Positions 42,582 through 50,843 of a DNA stretch of 64,000 bases are shown here, piece by piece. The translations under genes were made by a program, and so were the position numbers. This DNA comes from Natronococcus roseus. Lineage in GTDB: Archaea > Halobacteriota > Halobacteria > Halobacteriales > Natrialbaceae. The DNA lies in the NCBI RefSeq assembly GCF_043677095.1, contig NZ_JBHLJR010000004.1, positions 434,001-498,000 on the forward strand. The letters are read 5' to 3'. Numbering within the stretch: position 1 is the stretch's first letter; every line of letters starts with the position of its first letter. The notes beneath the pieces were generated by a model. It did not search any database. It was not told the origin of the DNA and saw only the letters and a list, made by a program, of their open reading frames with translations.

Positions 42582-43756
42582 CTGAACTCCCTCGCCGTCG
42601 CGATGATCGTCGAGTCGTCCGTCTCGGGGTCGTACCGCAGGTAGCCGCGTCGCCGGCCGTCGTCGTACTCGAGGCCGTCGACGTCGCCCTCGAGGGCCCT
42701 GGCGATCGCTTCGACTGTCGAGCCGAGTGACTCGTCGGTCCGAGTCGCGAGTGCGGCCTCGCCGTCGCCGACGACCAGCACGGTCGGTTCCGGCGATCGG
42801 TAGGCGACGGCGATCTCGGCGACCGTCTCGACGGGGCTGTCCTCGATTCCGAGGACGAACAGGCCGTCGTGTCGGCTGACCGACGCCGAGTCGAGCGCCG
42901 CGTGGGCGCGCCGGCCGTGGGCTCGCCAGGCCTCGAGTGCGGCCCGGTCGACGCCGTGGCCCATCGCGAGCGCCACGCCGGTCCCGGGTTCGGTTCGAGC
43001 CGTCGCTGCGAGCACGTCGGCGTAGCCGCCGACGGTCGCGAACGGCCCCTCGGGCGTCGCGTACGGCTTCAGCGCGCGCCCGATCGATCGAGCGCTCGCC
43101 TCGTGTGCGTCCTCGGCGCCGACCGCATCGAGCGCGACCAGCGAGCCGATCGCCCGGTGATCGTCGGTCCCGAGCGCGTCGGGTTCGGGGAGTTCGAGTC
43201 CCGAAAGCGCGTCGCGGACCGCGTCCGGATCGCCGGACCACGGGGCGCGAACGCGCGTCGAGTGTGCGAGGCCGTCGACCGGGTCCGCGGTCGGTACCGC
43301 GACGCCGGGTCGCCGATCGACGAGGCCGCGGTCGCGTGCGGTCTCGAGGACCCACTCGCTCTCGCCGGCGCCGGGTTCGCTCCCGGCGGCGACGAGTCCC
43401 GCGAGCGCGAGGACCGGGTCGGGTGCCTCGCCTAGCTCACGGACGAGTTCGGCGGCCTCGAGCGTGGCGGCCCTGTCGGTCGCCGCGAGCCGGGTCGCCT
43501 CGAGGTCGTCGTCGGCGCTGCCGACGACGATCGTCGCGTCGTCGGTCTCGGGTTCGCCGATCGTCGCCCGTTCGGTTCGTTCGGCGACGGTGCGGCCGAC
43601 GGTGACCTGAAACGGCGTTCCGCGCTCGCGGATCGCTCGCGCGAGCAGCCCGGTCGCCGCGAGCGCGTCACCGTTGGCGCTCGAGACGAGCCGGACGAAG
43701 CCGGCGCTCTCGAGGGGGGCTTTCGTCGCCTCGGCGGTTCGACCCTCGGTGGACAT
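42578..43756 (-). CDS. RecJ/Cdc45-like DHH-superfamily protein without visible catalytic motifs
   Basis: A 392-residue protein. The N-terminal half aligns by eye with the DHH phosphoesterase fold (FVRLVSSANGDALAATGLLA; DDATIVVGSADDDLE) and the C-terminal part with a DHHA1-like domain (HDGLFVLGIEDSPVETVAEI; EPTVLVVGDG). The metal-binding HxDxDG and DHH motifs of active RecJ are absent: SSANGDA stands in the first position. This fits the archaeal Cdc45-like group that binds GINS and MCM without nuclease activity. It sits 3 bp after S15 and overlaps pcc1 by 4 bp. Confidence 0.82.
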   Translation of the reverse strand: MSTEGRTAEATKAPLESAGFVRLVSSANGDALAATGLLARAIRERGTPFQVTVGRTVAERTERATIGEPETDDATIVVGSADDDLEATRLAATDRAATLEAAELVRELGEAPDPVLALAGLVAAGSEPGAGESEWVLETARDRGLVDRRPGVAVPTADPVDGLAHSTRVRAPWSGDPDAVRDALSGLELPEPDALGTDDHRAIGSLVALDAVGAEDAHEASARSIGRALKPYATPEGPFATVGGYADVLAATARTEPGTGVALAMGHGVDRAALEAWRAHGRRAHAALDSASVSRHDGLFVLGIEDSPVETVAEIAVAYRSPEPTVLVVGDGEAALATRTDESLGSTVEAIARALEGDVDGLEYDDGRRRGYLRYDPETDDSTIIATAREFR

Positions 43757-43759
43757 CGC

Positions 43760-44227
43760 TTACTCCTCGAGGAGTTCGACTGCCACGTCGTAGGAGTACT
43801 GGAAGTCGGCCTCGAGCTCGTCGCCACGGTAGTAGTTGACCAGGCGACGGACCTTCGACTCGGTGTTTTGCAGGGCGCGCTTGTTCTGGTAGTCCTGTGG
43901 GTTCTCTCGGACGTGCTCTCGCAGGCGGACGGCCCGCTGCATCAGGCTCCGCAGGTCCTCGGGGATGTCCGCTTTCGCGTCGTTCTCCTCGAGAATCTCG
44001 GTAACCTTCTTTCCGGTCGCCAGCTTGACGTCCGGGACGGGCGTGCCCGTGACGCCCTCGTCGCGCAGCTTGATCCCGATCTGGCTGGGATCGTGACCCT
44101 GCTCTGCCAGTTCGACGACGCGGGCTTCGATCTCGTCCGCGTCGACGTCGCTCCACTCCGGCGGTTCGTCTGCCGTCGGCTTGTCCGATCCGGACGAGCC
44201 TCGACGGCGGGTGTGCATTCGTGCCAT
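43760..44227 (-). CDS. rps15: 30S ribosomal protein S15 (uS15)
   Basis: A 155-residue archaeal uS15. MARMHTRRRGSSGSDKPTAD is the typical archaeal N terminus, followed by IGIKLRDEGVTGTPVPDVKL and the rRNA-binding core LREHVRENPQDYQNKRALQN. It binds 16S rRNA early in small-subunit assembly. The ATG at 44227 is chosen over a longer in-frame start that adds non-conserved residues. First gene of the S15-DHH-Pcc1-S3Ae operon. Confidence 0.95.
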   Translation of the reverse strand: MARMHTRRRGSSGSDKPTADEPPEWSDVDADEIEARVVELAEQGHDPSQIGIKLRDEGVTGTPVPDVKLATGKKVTEILEENDAKADIPEDLRSLMQRAVRLREHVRENPQDYQNKRALQNTESKVRRLVNYYRGDELEADFQYSYDVAVELLEE

Positions 44228-44402
44228 TGGTGAGGATAGGAACCGCACTGACCGCTCGAGTGTTCGGCAGCCGGATTGCCAGCTGCCCGTGCACTTCCGC
44301 AATCCCAAGCTGCCCGAAAGGGTGGACAGCGAGTCGGATTTGCGGCCGTGCGCTTCCCACCGTCGCTACCGGGAGCAGCGACTAAAGGGTTGCGTCCTGC
44401 CG

Positions 44403-46025
44403 TCAGCCCTGTCCGACCATCGACTCCTCGTCCTCCCACTCCAGTTCGCGGAGCTCGTACTTCTGGATCTTGCCCGTCGCGGTCTTGGGCAGTTCGTCGA
44501 CGAACTCGACGCGGTGAACCACCTTGTAGCCCGCGAGCCGCTCGCGGGTGTAGGCCGTCAGATCGTCCGCAGTGACCGGCGGGTTCTCCGGATCGCCGTT
44601 GGCGGGCACGACAAATGCCTTCGGCGTCTCGCCCCACTTCTCGCTGGGCGCGGGGATGATCGCCACATCGGCGACGTCGGGGTGATCGAAGAGGGTGTCC
44701 TCGAGTTCGATGCTCGAGATGTTTTCCCCGCCGGAGACGATGATGTCCTTCTTGCGGTCCTGAATCGCCATCAGGCCGTTCTCGTTGACGACCGCCAGGT
44801 CGCCGGTGTGGAACCAGCCCTCGCGCTTGTCGTCGAACGCCGCCTCAGTCTCCTCGGGTTTCTCCCAGTAGCCGTCCATCACCTGGTTCCCCCGGACGAC
44901 GATCTCGCCGATCGTCTCGTCGTCCCAGGGGACTTCGGCTCCGTCGTCGTCGACGACCTCGACCTCGGTCGCCAGTGGGGCGATCCCCTGGCGTTTCTTC
45001 AACGCGAAGCGCTCCTCGCTCTCTTCGTCGATCAGCCGTCGGGTCGCGGAGGTGCCGATCAGCGGCCCGGTCTCGGTCGCCCCGTAGAGCTGACGGAAGT
45101 ACCAGCCGAACTCGGTCTCGACGGTCTCGATGATGCTCTCGGGCGGGGCGGCGCCGGCTGCGGTGACCCGCATCGGCGCGTCACCGGTCGTCGGCACGTC
45201 GGCCTCCTCGAGGTACTCCTCGAAGAGGGTGAGGACGGTCGGCGCACAGCAGAGAAAGGAGACGTCCTCCTCGCGGATCTGCCGGAGGTTCGTCTCGGCG
45301 TCGGCGCCGCGCGTACAGACGTGTGTCGCCCCCATTCCCGTGATCGCGTAGATGTGCCCCCAGCCGTTGACGTGGAACATCGGCAGCGTCCAGAGATAGA
45401 CGTCGTCGTCGCTGATCTCGTGGTGGATCGTCACCAGCTGGGCGTGTAAGGACTCGGTCCGGTGGGTCCGCATGACGCCCTTCGGATCACCCGTCGTCCC
45501 CGAGGTGTAGTTGATCGTGATGACGTCGTCCTCGTGCATCTCGGGGCGGTCGTAGTCGGCGCCGGCCTCGTCGATCAGCGCCTCGAAGTCGAGCCAGTCG
45601 CCGTCACAGTCCTCGAGGGCGTCGGCGTCGGTTGCGATAAACGTCTCCGTCGGCACCTCGTCGCGAACGGCGTCGATCTTGTGTGCGTACTCGTAGTCCG
45701 CGACGACGGCGTCGACACCGGCGTCGTTCAGCATGTACTCGTAGTCCTCGGGCGTCAGCCGGTAGTTCAGCGGCGTGTGGATCGCCCCGAGCTGCATGAT
45801 CCCGTAGGCCGACTCGAGGTGGTAGTGGGTGTTCGGGTCGAGCACCGCCACCCGATCACCCTTCTCGATGCCCCGCTCCTGGAGTACCGCGGAGAGCCGA
45901 TCGGCGCGGTCGCCAAACTCGTCGTAGGTGTAGCGTTCACCCGTCGTCGCGACGACCGCCTCTTCGTCGCCGTAGTACTTCCGTGCGCGGTCGAGAAAGT
46001 CGGTTACGAGGAGCGGAACCTCCAT
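44403..46025 (-). CDS. Acyl-CoA synthetase (AMP-forming), paralogue 1
   Basis: A 540-residue ANL-superfamily enzyme. The ATP loop is YTSGTTGDPKGVMRTHR, the adenylation motif YGATETGP, the hinge GWFHTGDLAV, and the catalytic lysine motif KTATGKIQKYELRE near the C terminus. It converts a carboxylic acid to its CoA thioester via an acyl-AMP. The level of similarity suggests medium- or long-chain fatty acids, but chain length cannot be read from sequence. Its paralogue lies immediately upstream at 46127-47722, a tandem duplication. A TATA box is at 46048-46056. Confidence 0.92.
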   Translation of the reverse strand: MEVPLLVTDFLDRARKYYGDEEAVVATTGERYTYDEFGDRADRLSAVLQERGIEKGDRVAVLDPNTHYHLESAYGIMQLGAIHTPLNYRLTPEDYEYMLNDAGVDAVVADYEYAHKIDAVRDEVPTETFIATDADALEDCDGDWLDFEALIDEAGADYDRPEMHEDDVITINYTSGTTGDPKGVMRTHRTESLHAQLVTIHHEISDDDVYLWTLPMFHVNGWGHIYAITGMGATHVCTRGADAETNLRQIREEDVSFLCCAPTVLTLFEEYLEEADVPTTGDAPMRVTAAGAAPPESIIETVETEFGWYFRQLYGATETGPLIGTSATRRLIDEESEERFALKKRQGIAPLATEVEVVDDDGAEVPWDDETIGEIVVRGNQVMDGYWEKPEETEAAFDDKREGWFHTGDLAVVNENGLMAIQDRKKDIIVSGGENISSIELEDTLFDHPDVADVAIIPAPSEKWGETPKAFVVPANGDPENPPVTADDLTAYTRERLAGYKVVHRVEFVDELPKTATGKIQKYELRELEWEDEESMVGQG

Positions 46026-46047
46026 ATACGAGATTCTTGGATATCGT

Positions 46048-46056
46048 TCATTATAC
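46048..46056 (-). promoter_or_regulatory. TATA box of acyl-CoA synthetase 1
   Basis: GTATAATGA on the minus strand, centred 27 bp from the ATG at 46025, so this paralogue can be read independently of its neighbour. Confidence 0.5.
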
Positions 46057-46126
46057 TCCTTGCGGATGGATCAATCGGTGTCGAGAGCGAAAGGCCGCGT
46101 TGGAACGCGAATCGAACCCGTTCGGC

Positions 46127-47722
46127 TTACTGCTGGCCGACTCGTCGCTCGGCGTCGTCCCAGTACTGCTCGCGGAGCTCGTACTTCTGGACCTTTCCCG
46201 TCGCCGTCTCCGGGAGGTCGTCAACGATCTCGACGCTCGTCGGCTTCTTGTAGCCCGCGAGGTGATCCGTGACGAAGTCGACGATCTCCCCCTCGGTCGG
46301 CTCGGCGTCCCCGCCAGGGACGATCAGCGCCTTCGGCGTCTCGCCCCACTGCTCGCTCGGAACCGGAATGACCGCGGCCTTCTGGACGTCGGGATGGTCG
46401 TAGAGGACGTCCTCGAGTTCGATGCTCGAGATGTTCTCGCCGCCGGAGATGATGATGTCCTTCTTGCGGTCCTGGATCGCGACCATCCCGTCCTCGTCGA
46501 TCGTCGCGAGGTCGCCGGTGTGGAAGTACCCCTCGAGACGCTCGGAGAACGCCCGTTCGGTGGCATCGGGTTTGTTCAGGTAGCGATCCATCACCTGGTT
46601 GCCCCGGACGACGATCTCGCCGATCGTCTCCCCGTCGCGGGGGACGTCCTCGCCGTCCTCGTCGACGACCCTGACGTCCGTACAGAGCGTCTCGGCGCCC
46701 TGTTTGACCTTAAGTTCGCGCCCGCGCTGGGCGAGCCGTCGCGGCGAGTTGCTCGTCGTGATGATCGGCGCAGTCTCCGTGAGACCGTAGATGTGAACGA
46801 TCCGCCAGTCGAACTCGTCCTCGACGGTTTCGATGGTCGCCGTGGCAGGGGCGCTCCCTGCAGTCGCGATCCGAACGTCGCGGTCGCCGGTCGTCTCGAC
46901 GTCGTGTTCCTCGTGGTACTGGATCAGCGAGTTCAGCACCGTCGGTGCGCCACACATGAACGTCACGTCGTACTCTCGGACCCGGTCGAAGACCCCCTCG
47001 GCGTCGAAGGTGCGCTGACAGACGTGGGTGCCGCCGGTGCCCGTGATTGCGTACGTGTGGCCCCAGCCGTTGCAGTGGAACATCGGCAGCGTCCAGAGGT
47101 AGGTGTCGTCGTCGCGGATCTCCATGTGCTGGTTGAGCACGAGGGCGTGCCAGTGTTCGGTGCGGTGGGTGCGGACGACGCCCTTCGGATCGCCCGTCGT
47201 CCCCGAGGTGTAGTTGATGCTGGCGTCGTCGTCCTCGCCGATGTCGGGTCGGTCGGGTTCGTCGGTCGGCTGGCCCTCGAGGAGCGCCTCGTAGTCGGTC
47301 CACTCCCCCTCGATCTCGTCGGCCCGGTAGCCGACGAACGTTTCGGCGGGGATCGAGTCCCGAATCGGCTCTACCTTGTCGGCGTAGTCGTAGTCGGCGA
47401 TCAACGTGTTCGCGGCACAGTCCTCGAGGATGTACTCGTACTCGCCGCTGGTCAGCCGATAGTTCAGCGGGACGAACACCGCACCAAGCTTGTTCGTCGC
47501 GTACAGCGTCTCGATGAAGTAGTGAGTGTTCGGCGCCAGCAGTGCCACCCGGTCGCCCCGCTCGACGCCGCTCTCCTCGAGGGCATGTGCCAGTTGGTTC
47601 ACCCGCTCGTTCACCTCGGCGTAGGTGTACTCGGTGCCGTCGTGGGCGACGACCCCGGTCACGTCGTCGTAGAGGTCGACGGCCCGGTCGAGGAAGTCCG
47701 TGGTCCGCATTGCCGTTTTCAT
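46127..47722 (-). CDS. Acyl-CoA synthetase (AMP-forming), paralogue 2
   Basis: A 531-residue ANL-superfamily enzyme closely similar to the neighbour at 44403-46025. It has YTSGTTGDPKGVVRTHR, YGLTETAP, GYFHTGDLAT and ETATGKVQKYELRE. The start is either the ATG at 47722 or the ATG at 47710, since only MKTA differs. An AT-rich TAATTTTTTCT about 40 bp upstream (near 47758) may hold its promoter. Tandem duplicates of these ligases are common in haloarchaea that use fatty acids or aromatic acids. Substrate unknown. Confidence 0.92.
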   Translation of the reverse strand: MKTAMRTTDFLDRAVDLYDDVTGVVAHDGTEYTYAEVNERVNQLAHALEESGVERGDRVALLAPNTHYFIETLYATNKLGAVFVPLNYRLTSGEYEYILEDCAANTLIADYDYADKVEPIRDSIPAETFVGYRADEIEGEWTDYEALLEGQPTDEPDRPDIGEDDDASINYTSGTTGDPKGVVRTHRTEHWHALVLNQHMEIRDDDTYLWTLPMFHCNGWGHTYAITGTGGTHVCQRTFDAEGVFDRVREYDVTFMCGAPTVLNSLIQYHEEHDVETTGDRDVRIATAGSAPATATIETVEDEFDWRIVHIYGLTETAPIITTSNSPRRLAQRGRELKVKQGAETLCTDVRVVDEDGEDVPRDGETIGEIVVRGNQVMDRYLNKPDATERAFSERLEGYFHTGDLATIDEDGMVAIQDRKKDIIISGGENISSIELEDVLYDHPDVQKAAVIPVPSEQWGETPKALIVPGGDAEPTEGEIVDFVTDHLAGYKKPTSVEIVDDLPETATGKVQKYELREQYWDDAERRVGQQ

Positions 47723-47886
47723 GGGTCCCGTTCACATCCAACGGCAGTATCTGCCTAATTTTTTCTCATGTACACGGATGCCCGCCGTCGATTCGGCGCT
47801 CGAGGCGACTGCGACGCGATCGAAAGAGCGTGACTCGAGATCACGTACCGTGTCCCTCCCCGCCGCTGTCACCCGATATCGAGGGG

Positions 47887-47893
47887 TTTATAC
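47887..47893 (+). promoter_or_regulatory. TATA box of tRNA-Ala
   Basis: GTTTATAC, centred about 34 bp upstream of the mature tRNA 5' end, the expected distance for an archaeal tRNA promoter. Confidence 0.5.
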
Positions 47894-47923
47894 CGATGTG
47901 TGCGAAAACAGGGAGTGCAGAGA

Positions 47924-47995
47924 GGGCTCGTAGATCAGTGGTAGATCATCCCCCTGGCACGGGGAAGGCCCGGGGTTCAAATCCCCGCGAGTCCA
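47924..47995 (+). tRNA. tRNA-Ala(GGC)
   Basis: A 72-base cloverleaf without intron. The acceptor stem is GGGCTCG/CGAGTCC with the G3-U70 pair that identifies alanine tRNAs and discriminator A. D stem GATC/GATC; anticodon stem TCCCC/GGGGA with loop CTGGCAC (anticodon GGC); T stem CGGGG/CCCCG with TTCAAAT loop. The 3' CCA is not encoded. No integrase gene or repeated 3' end is visible nearby, so it is not an obvious integration site here. Confidence 0.97.
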
Positions 47996-48241
47996 TGCGA
48001 AGTTAACATTCTCAAGCCGTTTACTTTCCGACTAGCGCTCCCTGCGGACAGCCTATAGCCTTCCGATACATCGGTGCTTACGGCTGCTTGCTCGAGAGTC
48101 ACATTTCCGCTGTAGGTCTTCGAGGAAGCCGCGCCGTGTTCCATCTTCTCACTGCCTGTGCATCGCTCGCAGTGCCGCTCGAGGATGCAGAAGAAACGAC
48201 ACGGTGGCTGCTGGCGATCTCTGTTGGAACTTCGGCTGGAA

Positions 48242-49189
48242 CTACTCGAGCTCGAGTTCGACGGTCAGTTCGCTGTCGCCGTCGTGGGTGTGCTCGACCG
48301 TCGTCGGTTCGTAGTCGTCGTGATCGACCTCGATCGTGTACTCGTTCTCGTAGATCAGATTGTGGTGGTAGCCGTCCCCACCGGTAATGCCGGTGAACTC
48401 GAGGGGAATGTCGGCCTCGTGGGGTTCGCCTTCGCCGCTGACGACCGCGCCCGAGATCGGGTCGCCGTCGAGGTCGACGGCTCGGAGGATGAGCTCCGCG
48501 TGGTCGGGCGCCTCGTCCTCGGACGGGTCGGCGTCCTCGTCGGGTTCGTCGGTGTCTACTTCGACGTCGAGTTCGGCCGTGACCTCGCTCGGGCCGTCGT
48601 GGGTGTGTTCGATCGTGGTCCCCTCGTAGTCGGGATGGTCGATCTCGATCGTGTACTCGTTCTCGTAGATCCGGTTGTGGTGGTACCCCTCCGATCCCGT
48701 CACGCCCGTGAACTCGAGGGGCACGTCGGCGTCCAGGGGCTCACCCTCACCGGCGACGAGCATCGCTTCGGCCGGATCGCCGTTGACGTCGATCACCCGG
48801 AGGGTAAACTCCGACAGTTCGGGTTCCTCCGCCGCCGAATCGTCGTCCTCGTCCGTCGACTCCGACTCCGCCTCGGTGTCGTCTCCGTCCTCGTCCGCCT
48901 CGGTGTCGTCTTCGTCTTCACCCCCCTCCTCCGGTTCGGCATCATCCTCGTCCTCGTCTTCGCCCGCCTCTTCCTCGGCGTCGTCTCCGTCCTCGTCCGT
49001 CTCGCCCTCGAGTTCATCGGTCTCCGCATCGTCTCCACTCTCTCCGTCGTTGTCGGTTTCGTTCCCGTCGTCCGACTCTGACTCCGAACCGTTTGCGGAC
49101 TCGTCGTCCGTACTACACCCGGCGAGAGCCGACATTCCGCCCGCCAAAACCAGCACTCGTCGTCGATTCCAACGGCCTTGAGACGTCAT
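48242..49189 (-). CDS. Acidic Tat lipoprotein with two tandem copies of a beta domain
   Basis: A 315-residue protein. A Tat lipoprotein signal (RRRVLVLAGGMSALAG, lipobox Cys25) is followed by a D/E-rich stalk of about 115 residues. Then come two copies of a domain of about 80 residues, near 140-225 and 240-315, joined by another acidic linker. Both contain GYHHN.IYENEYTIE.DH.DYE.TT.EHTHDG, where dots differ. The fold resembles carboxypeptidase-regulatory or CNA-B Ig-like domains. The many His residues could bind metal. Surface-exposed, function unknown. Confidence 0.82.
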   Translation of the reverse strand: MTSQGRWNRRRVLVLAGGMSALAGCSTDDESANGSESESDDGNETDNDGESGDDAETDELEGETDEDGDDAEEEAGEDEDEDDAEPEEGGEDEDDTEADEDGDDTEAESESTDEDDDSAAEEPELSEFTLRVIDVNGDPAEAMLVAGEGEPLDADVPLEFTGVTGSEGYHHNRIYENEYTIEIDHPDYEGTTIEHTHDGPSEVTAELDVEVDTDEPDEDADPSEDEAPDHAELILRAVDLDGDPISGAVVSGEGEPHEADIPLEFTGITGGDGYHHNLIYENEYTIEVDHDDYEPTTVEHTHDGDSELTVELELE

Positions 49190-49512
49190 GGATACATCTC
49201 AGCTATAAAACGTATAGTTCTGGCTGTTTCTCGAGGCTCGATGAACGATCGGTTTGAGGACGTGTTCCCCTCGCTCGGACTCGAGACTGGCTCCGGGCTC
49301 GTACTCAGTCGTCCGAGCGCTCCCAACCTCGCTATAGTGCCGAAGATCGTGTCAGACCCGTAAGCAGGAAATCAACCGCCTCGGGGCTGCAGTGCCGATA
49401 GGTGAGTACGTTCCGGCCAGTTAATATTAGAAAGGCTGAAACTCAGACCTTTACGTAAAATGGATTTATCTCGTTTCGCAGAAATATCTCTGCTACTGTA
49501 GTTCAGCTATAC
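49190..49512. other. Gene-free stretch between divergent secreted-protein genes
   Basis: A 323-bp gap holding the divergent promoters of the lipoprotein gene (TTTTATAG on the minus strand near 49205) and the CHRD gene (ATTTATCTC near 49464). An inverted repeat GCAGA-N6-TCTGC lies at 49478-49493, just before the CHRD start. Short frames here have no halophilic composition and I call none. Confidence 0.5.
49478..49493. promoter_or_regulatory. Inverted repeat GCAGA-N6-TCTGC
   Basis: Perfect 5-bp arms located 20-35 bp upstream of the CHRD-protein ATG, where an operator would overlap the transcription start. Short arms mean this could be chance. Confidence 0.3.
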
Positions 49513-50268
49513 ATGACTGATGATCTCCGATCCAGACGATGGGTGCTACGGGCGACAGGTGTCACCATCGGTAGCGGACTCGCAGCGGGGACTGCGGGTG
49601 CGGATACCGACGACGGGACCGAACTCGAGGATCTTCCGACGACGTTCGCTGCGGAGCTCACGCCGGAGTCCGTTCCGCGGGAGGTCGAGACGGAGGCGAG
49701 CGGCACCGCCACGTTCGAGGTCGACTTCGAGGAGCGAGCCGTCCACTACGTGCTCGACGTCGACGACCTCTGTGATCCGACGGACGCACATATCGGGTAC
49801 GGGGCGGACGGCGAGTCCGGAGAGCCGTTCGTTCAGCTCTACCCCGGTGCAGACAGTGACTCCGTCGAGGGACGGTTCGACGGGATCCTCGCAGAGGGAA
49901 CTCTCACCGTCGACGAGTTACTCGAAGCGTTCGAGCGACACGATCTCGAGCGGGTCGCAGCCAAGCTGGCCGAGCGAGAGATCTACGTCGGCGTGGCTAC
50001 CGAGGCCCATCCGGAGGGTGAGATCCGCGGGCAGATCGTCCTCGAGGACGAGTCGTCCGCAGAGCCGGACACCGACGAGAGAGCGGAATCGGATGCGACG
50101 GAATCCGAGCCCGAGGAGGAAGACGGTGAGGAGTCCGACACCGACGACACGGACACCGAAACGGAAGACGCTGAAGAATCCGACGCCGAAGCGGAGGACG
50201 ACGACGAACCGGTCTACCGTGCACCTGCCGATCCCGAGGATCCGGCGGACGACGATGACGCGGACTGA
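49513..50268 (+). CDS. Tat-exported CHRD-domain protein
   Basis: A 251-residue protein. A twin-arginine signal (SRRWVLRATGVTIGSG, cleavage after about residue 30) is followed by a CHRD domain at about 42-170, recognisable from TFEVDFEERAVHYVLDVDDL, HIGYGADGESGEPFVQLY and the ending AHPEGEIRGQIV. CHRD domains occur in chordin and in many microbial secreted proteins with no fixed enzymatic role. The C-terminal 75 residues are a disordered D/E/S/T tail. Surface or secreted location is likely. Confidence 0.88.
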   Translation: MTDDLRSRRWVLRATGVTIGSGLAAGTAGADTDDGTELEDLPTTFAAELTPESVPREVETEASGTATFEVDFEERAVHYVLDVDDLCDPTDAHIGYGADGESGEPFVQLYPGADSDSVEGRFDGILAEGTLTVDELLEAFERHDLERVAAKLAEREIYVGVATEAHPEGEIRGQIVLEDESSAEPDTDERAESDATESEPEEEDGEESDTDDTDTETEDAEESDAEAEDDDEPVYRAPADPEDPADDDDAD

Positions 50269-50843
50269 ACTCGTTCGCGTCTGAGAACGGATACCGCTCT
50301 CGAGTCGAATGAGTCGCGTTTTCGGGGGAACCGATCGTCGAGAACCGAGTCCGATATCCGCCGGTCGATCCATTCGTGATACGGGTGGATCCCCTTCTGC
50401 GCTCGGCCTATCTCGAGCCGACTCGATCGGTGGGTCCGTCGTGTACGCCCACCCTACCGCCGATCGAACGGGAACCTCGCCGATAGATTCCGCTCTATGA
50501 CAGTACTACACGTCAGCAGAGCTGGGAAAGAAGGTCGTCGGTGGCTACAGGTCAGGCTTCGAAATGACTCATTCTCCGTCTGACGGTCGCGTTACCTGTG
50601 CTCGCTACGATTTCGGCGTCACACGGGAACTGTCCCGAACGTGTACAGTATCGCGGTTCGAACAGTTCGGTGCGACAAACGGATCCCGGCTGGCACGTAA
50701 GCAGTATCTAGGGTTTTCGGCGGAGATTCTCTCTCGAGCGGAGCTGAGTAGCTTGCAGATACTTACTATCCGGTCTCTGGTTAGCTGTTCCCGTGCACCC
50801 GATGCATGGCGGCGATAGCCGCTTCGGGTGTGCAGAGCTACCA
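50269..50843. other. Gene-free stretch before the tetrad-repeat gene
   Basis: A 575-bp gap with lower GC than average and no convincing gene. Short frames at 50309-50500, 50564-50818 and their complements have mixed composition unlike halophilic proteins. I see no clear TATA box directly before the 50844 start; candidates such as TTACTATCC near 50762 are over 70 bp upstream, so the repeat gene may have a long leader. Confidence 0.5.

Noticed and set aside
47924..47995. tRNA-Ala as attachment site of an integrated element
   Set aside because: No integrase gene, no duplicate of the tRNA 3' end and no phage or plasmid genes follow within the window.
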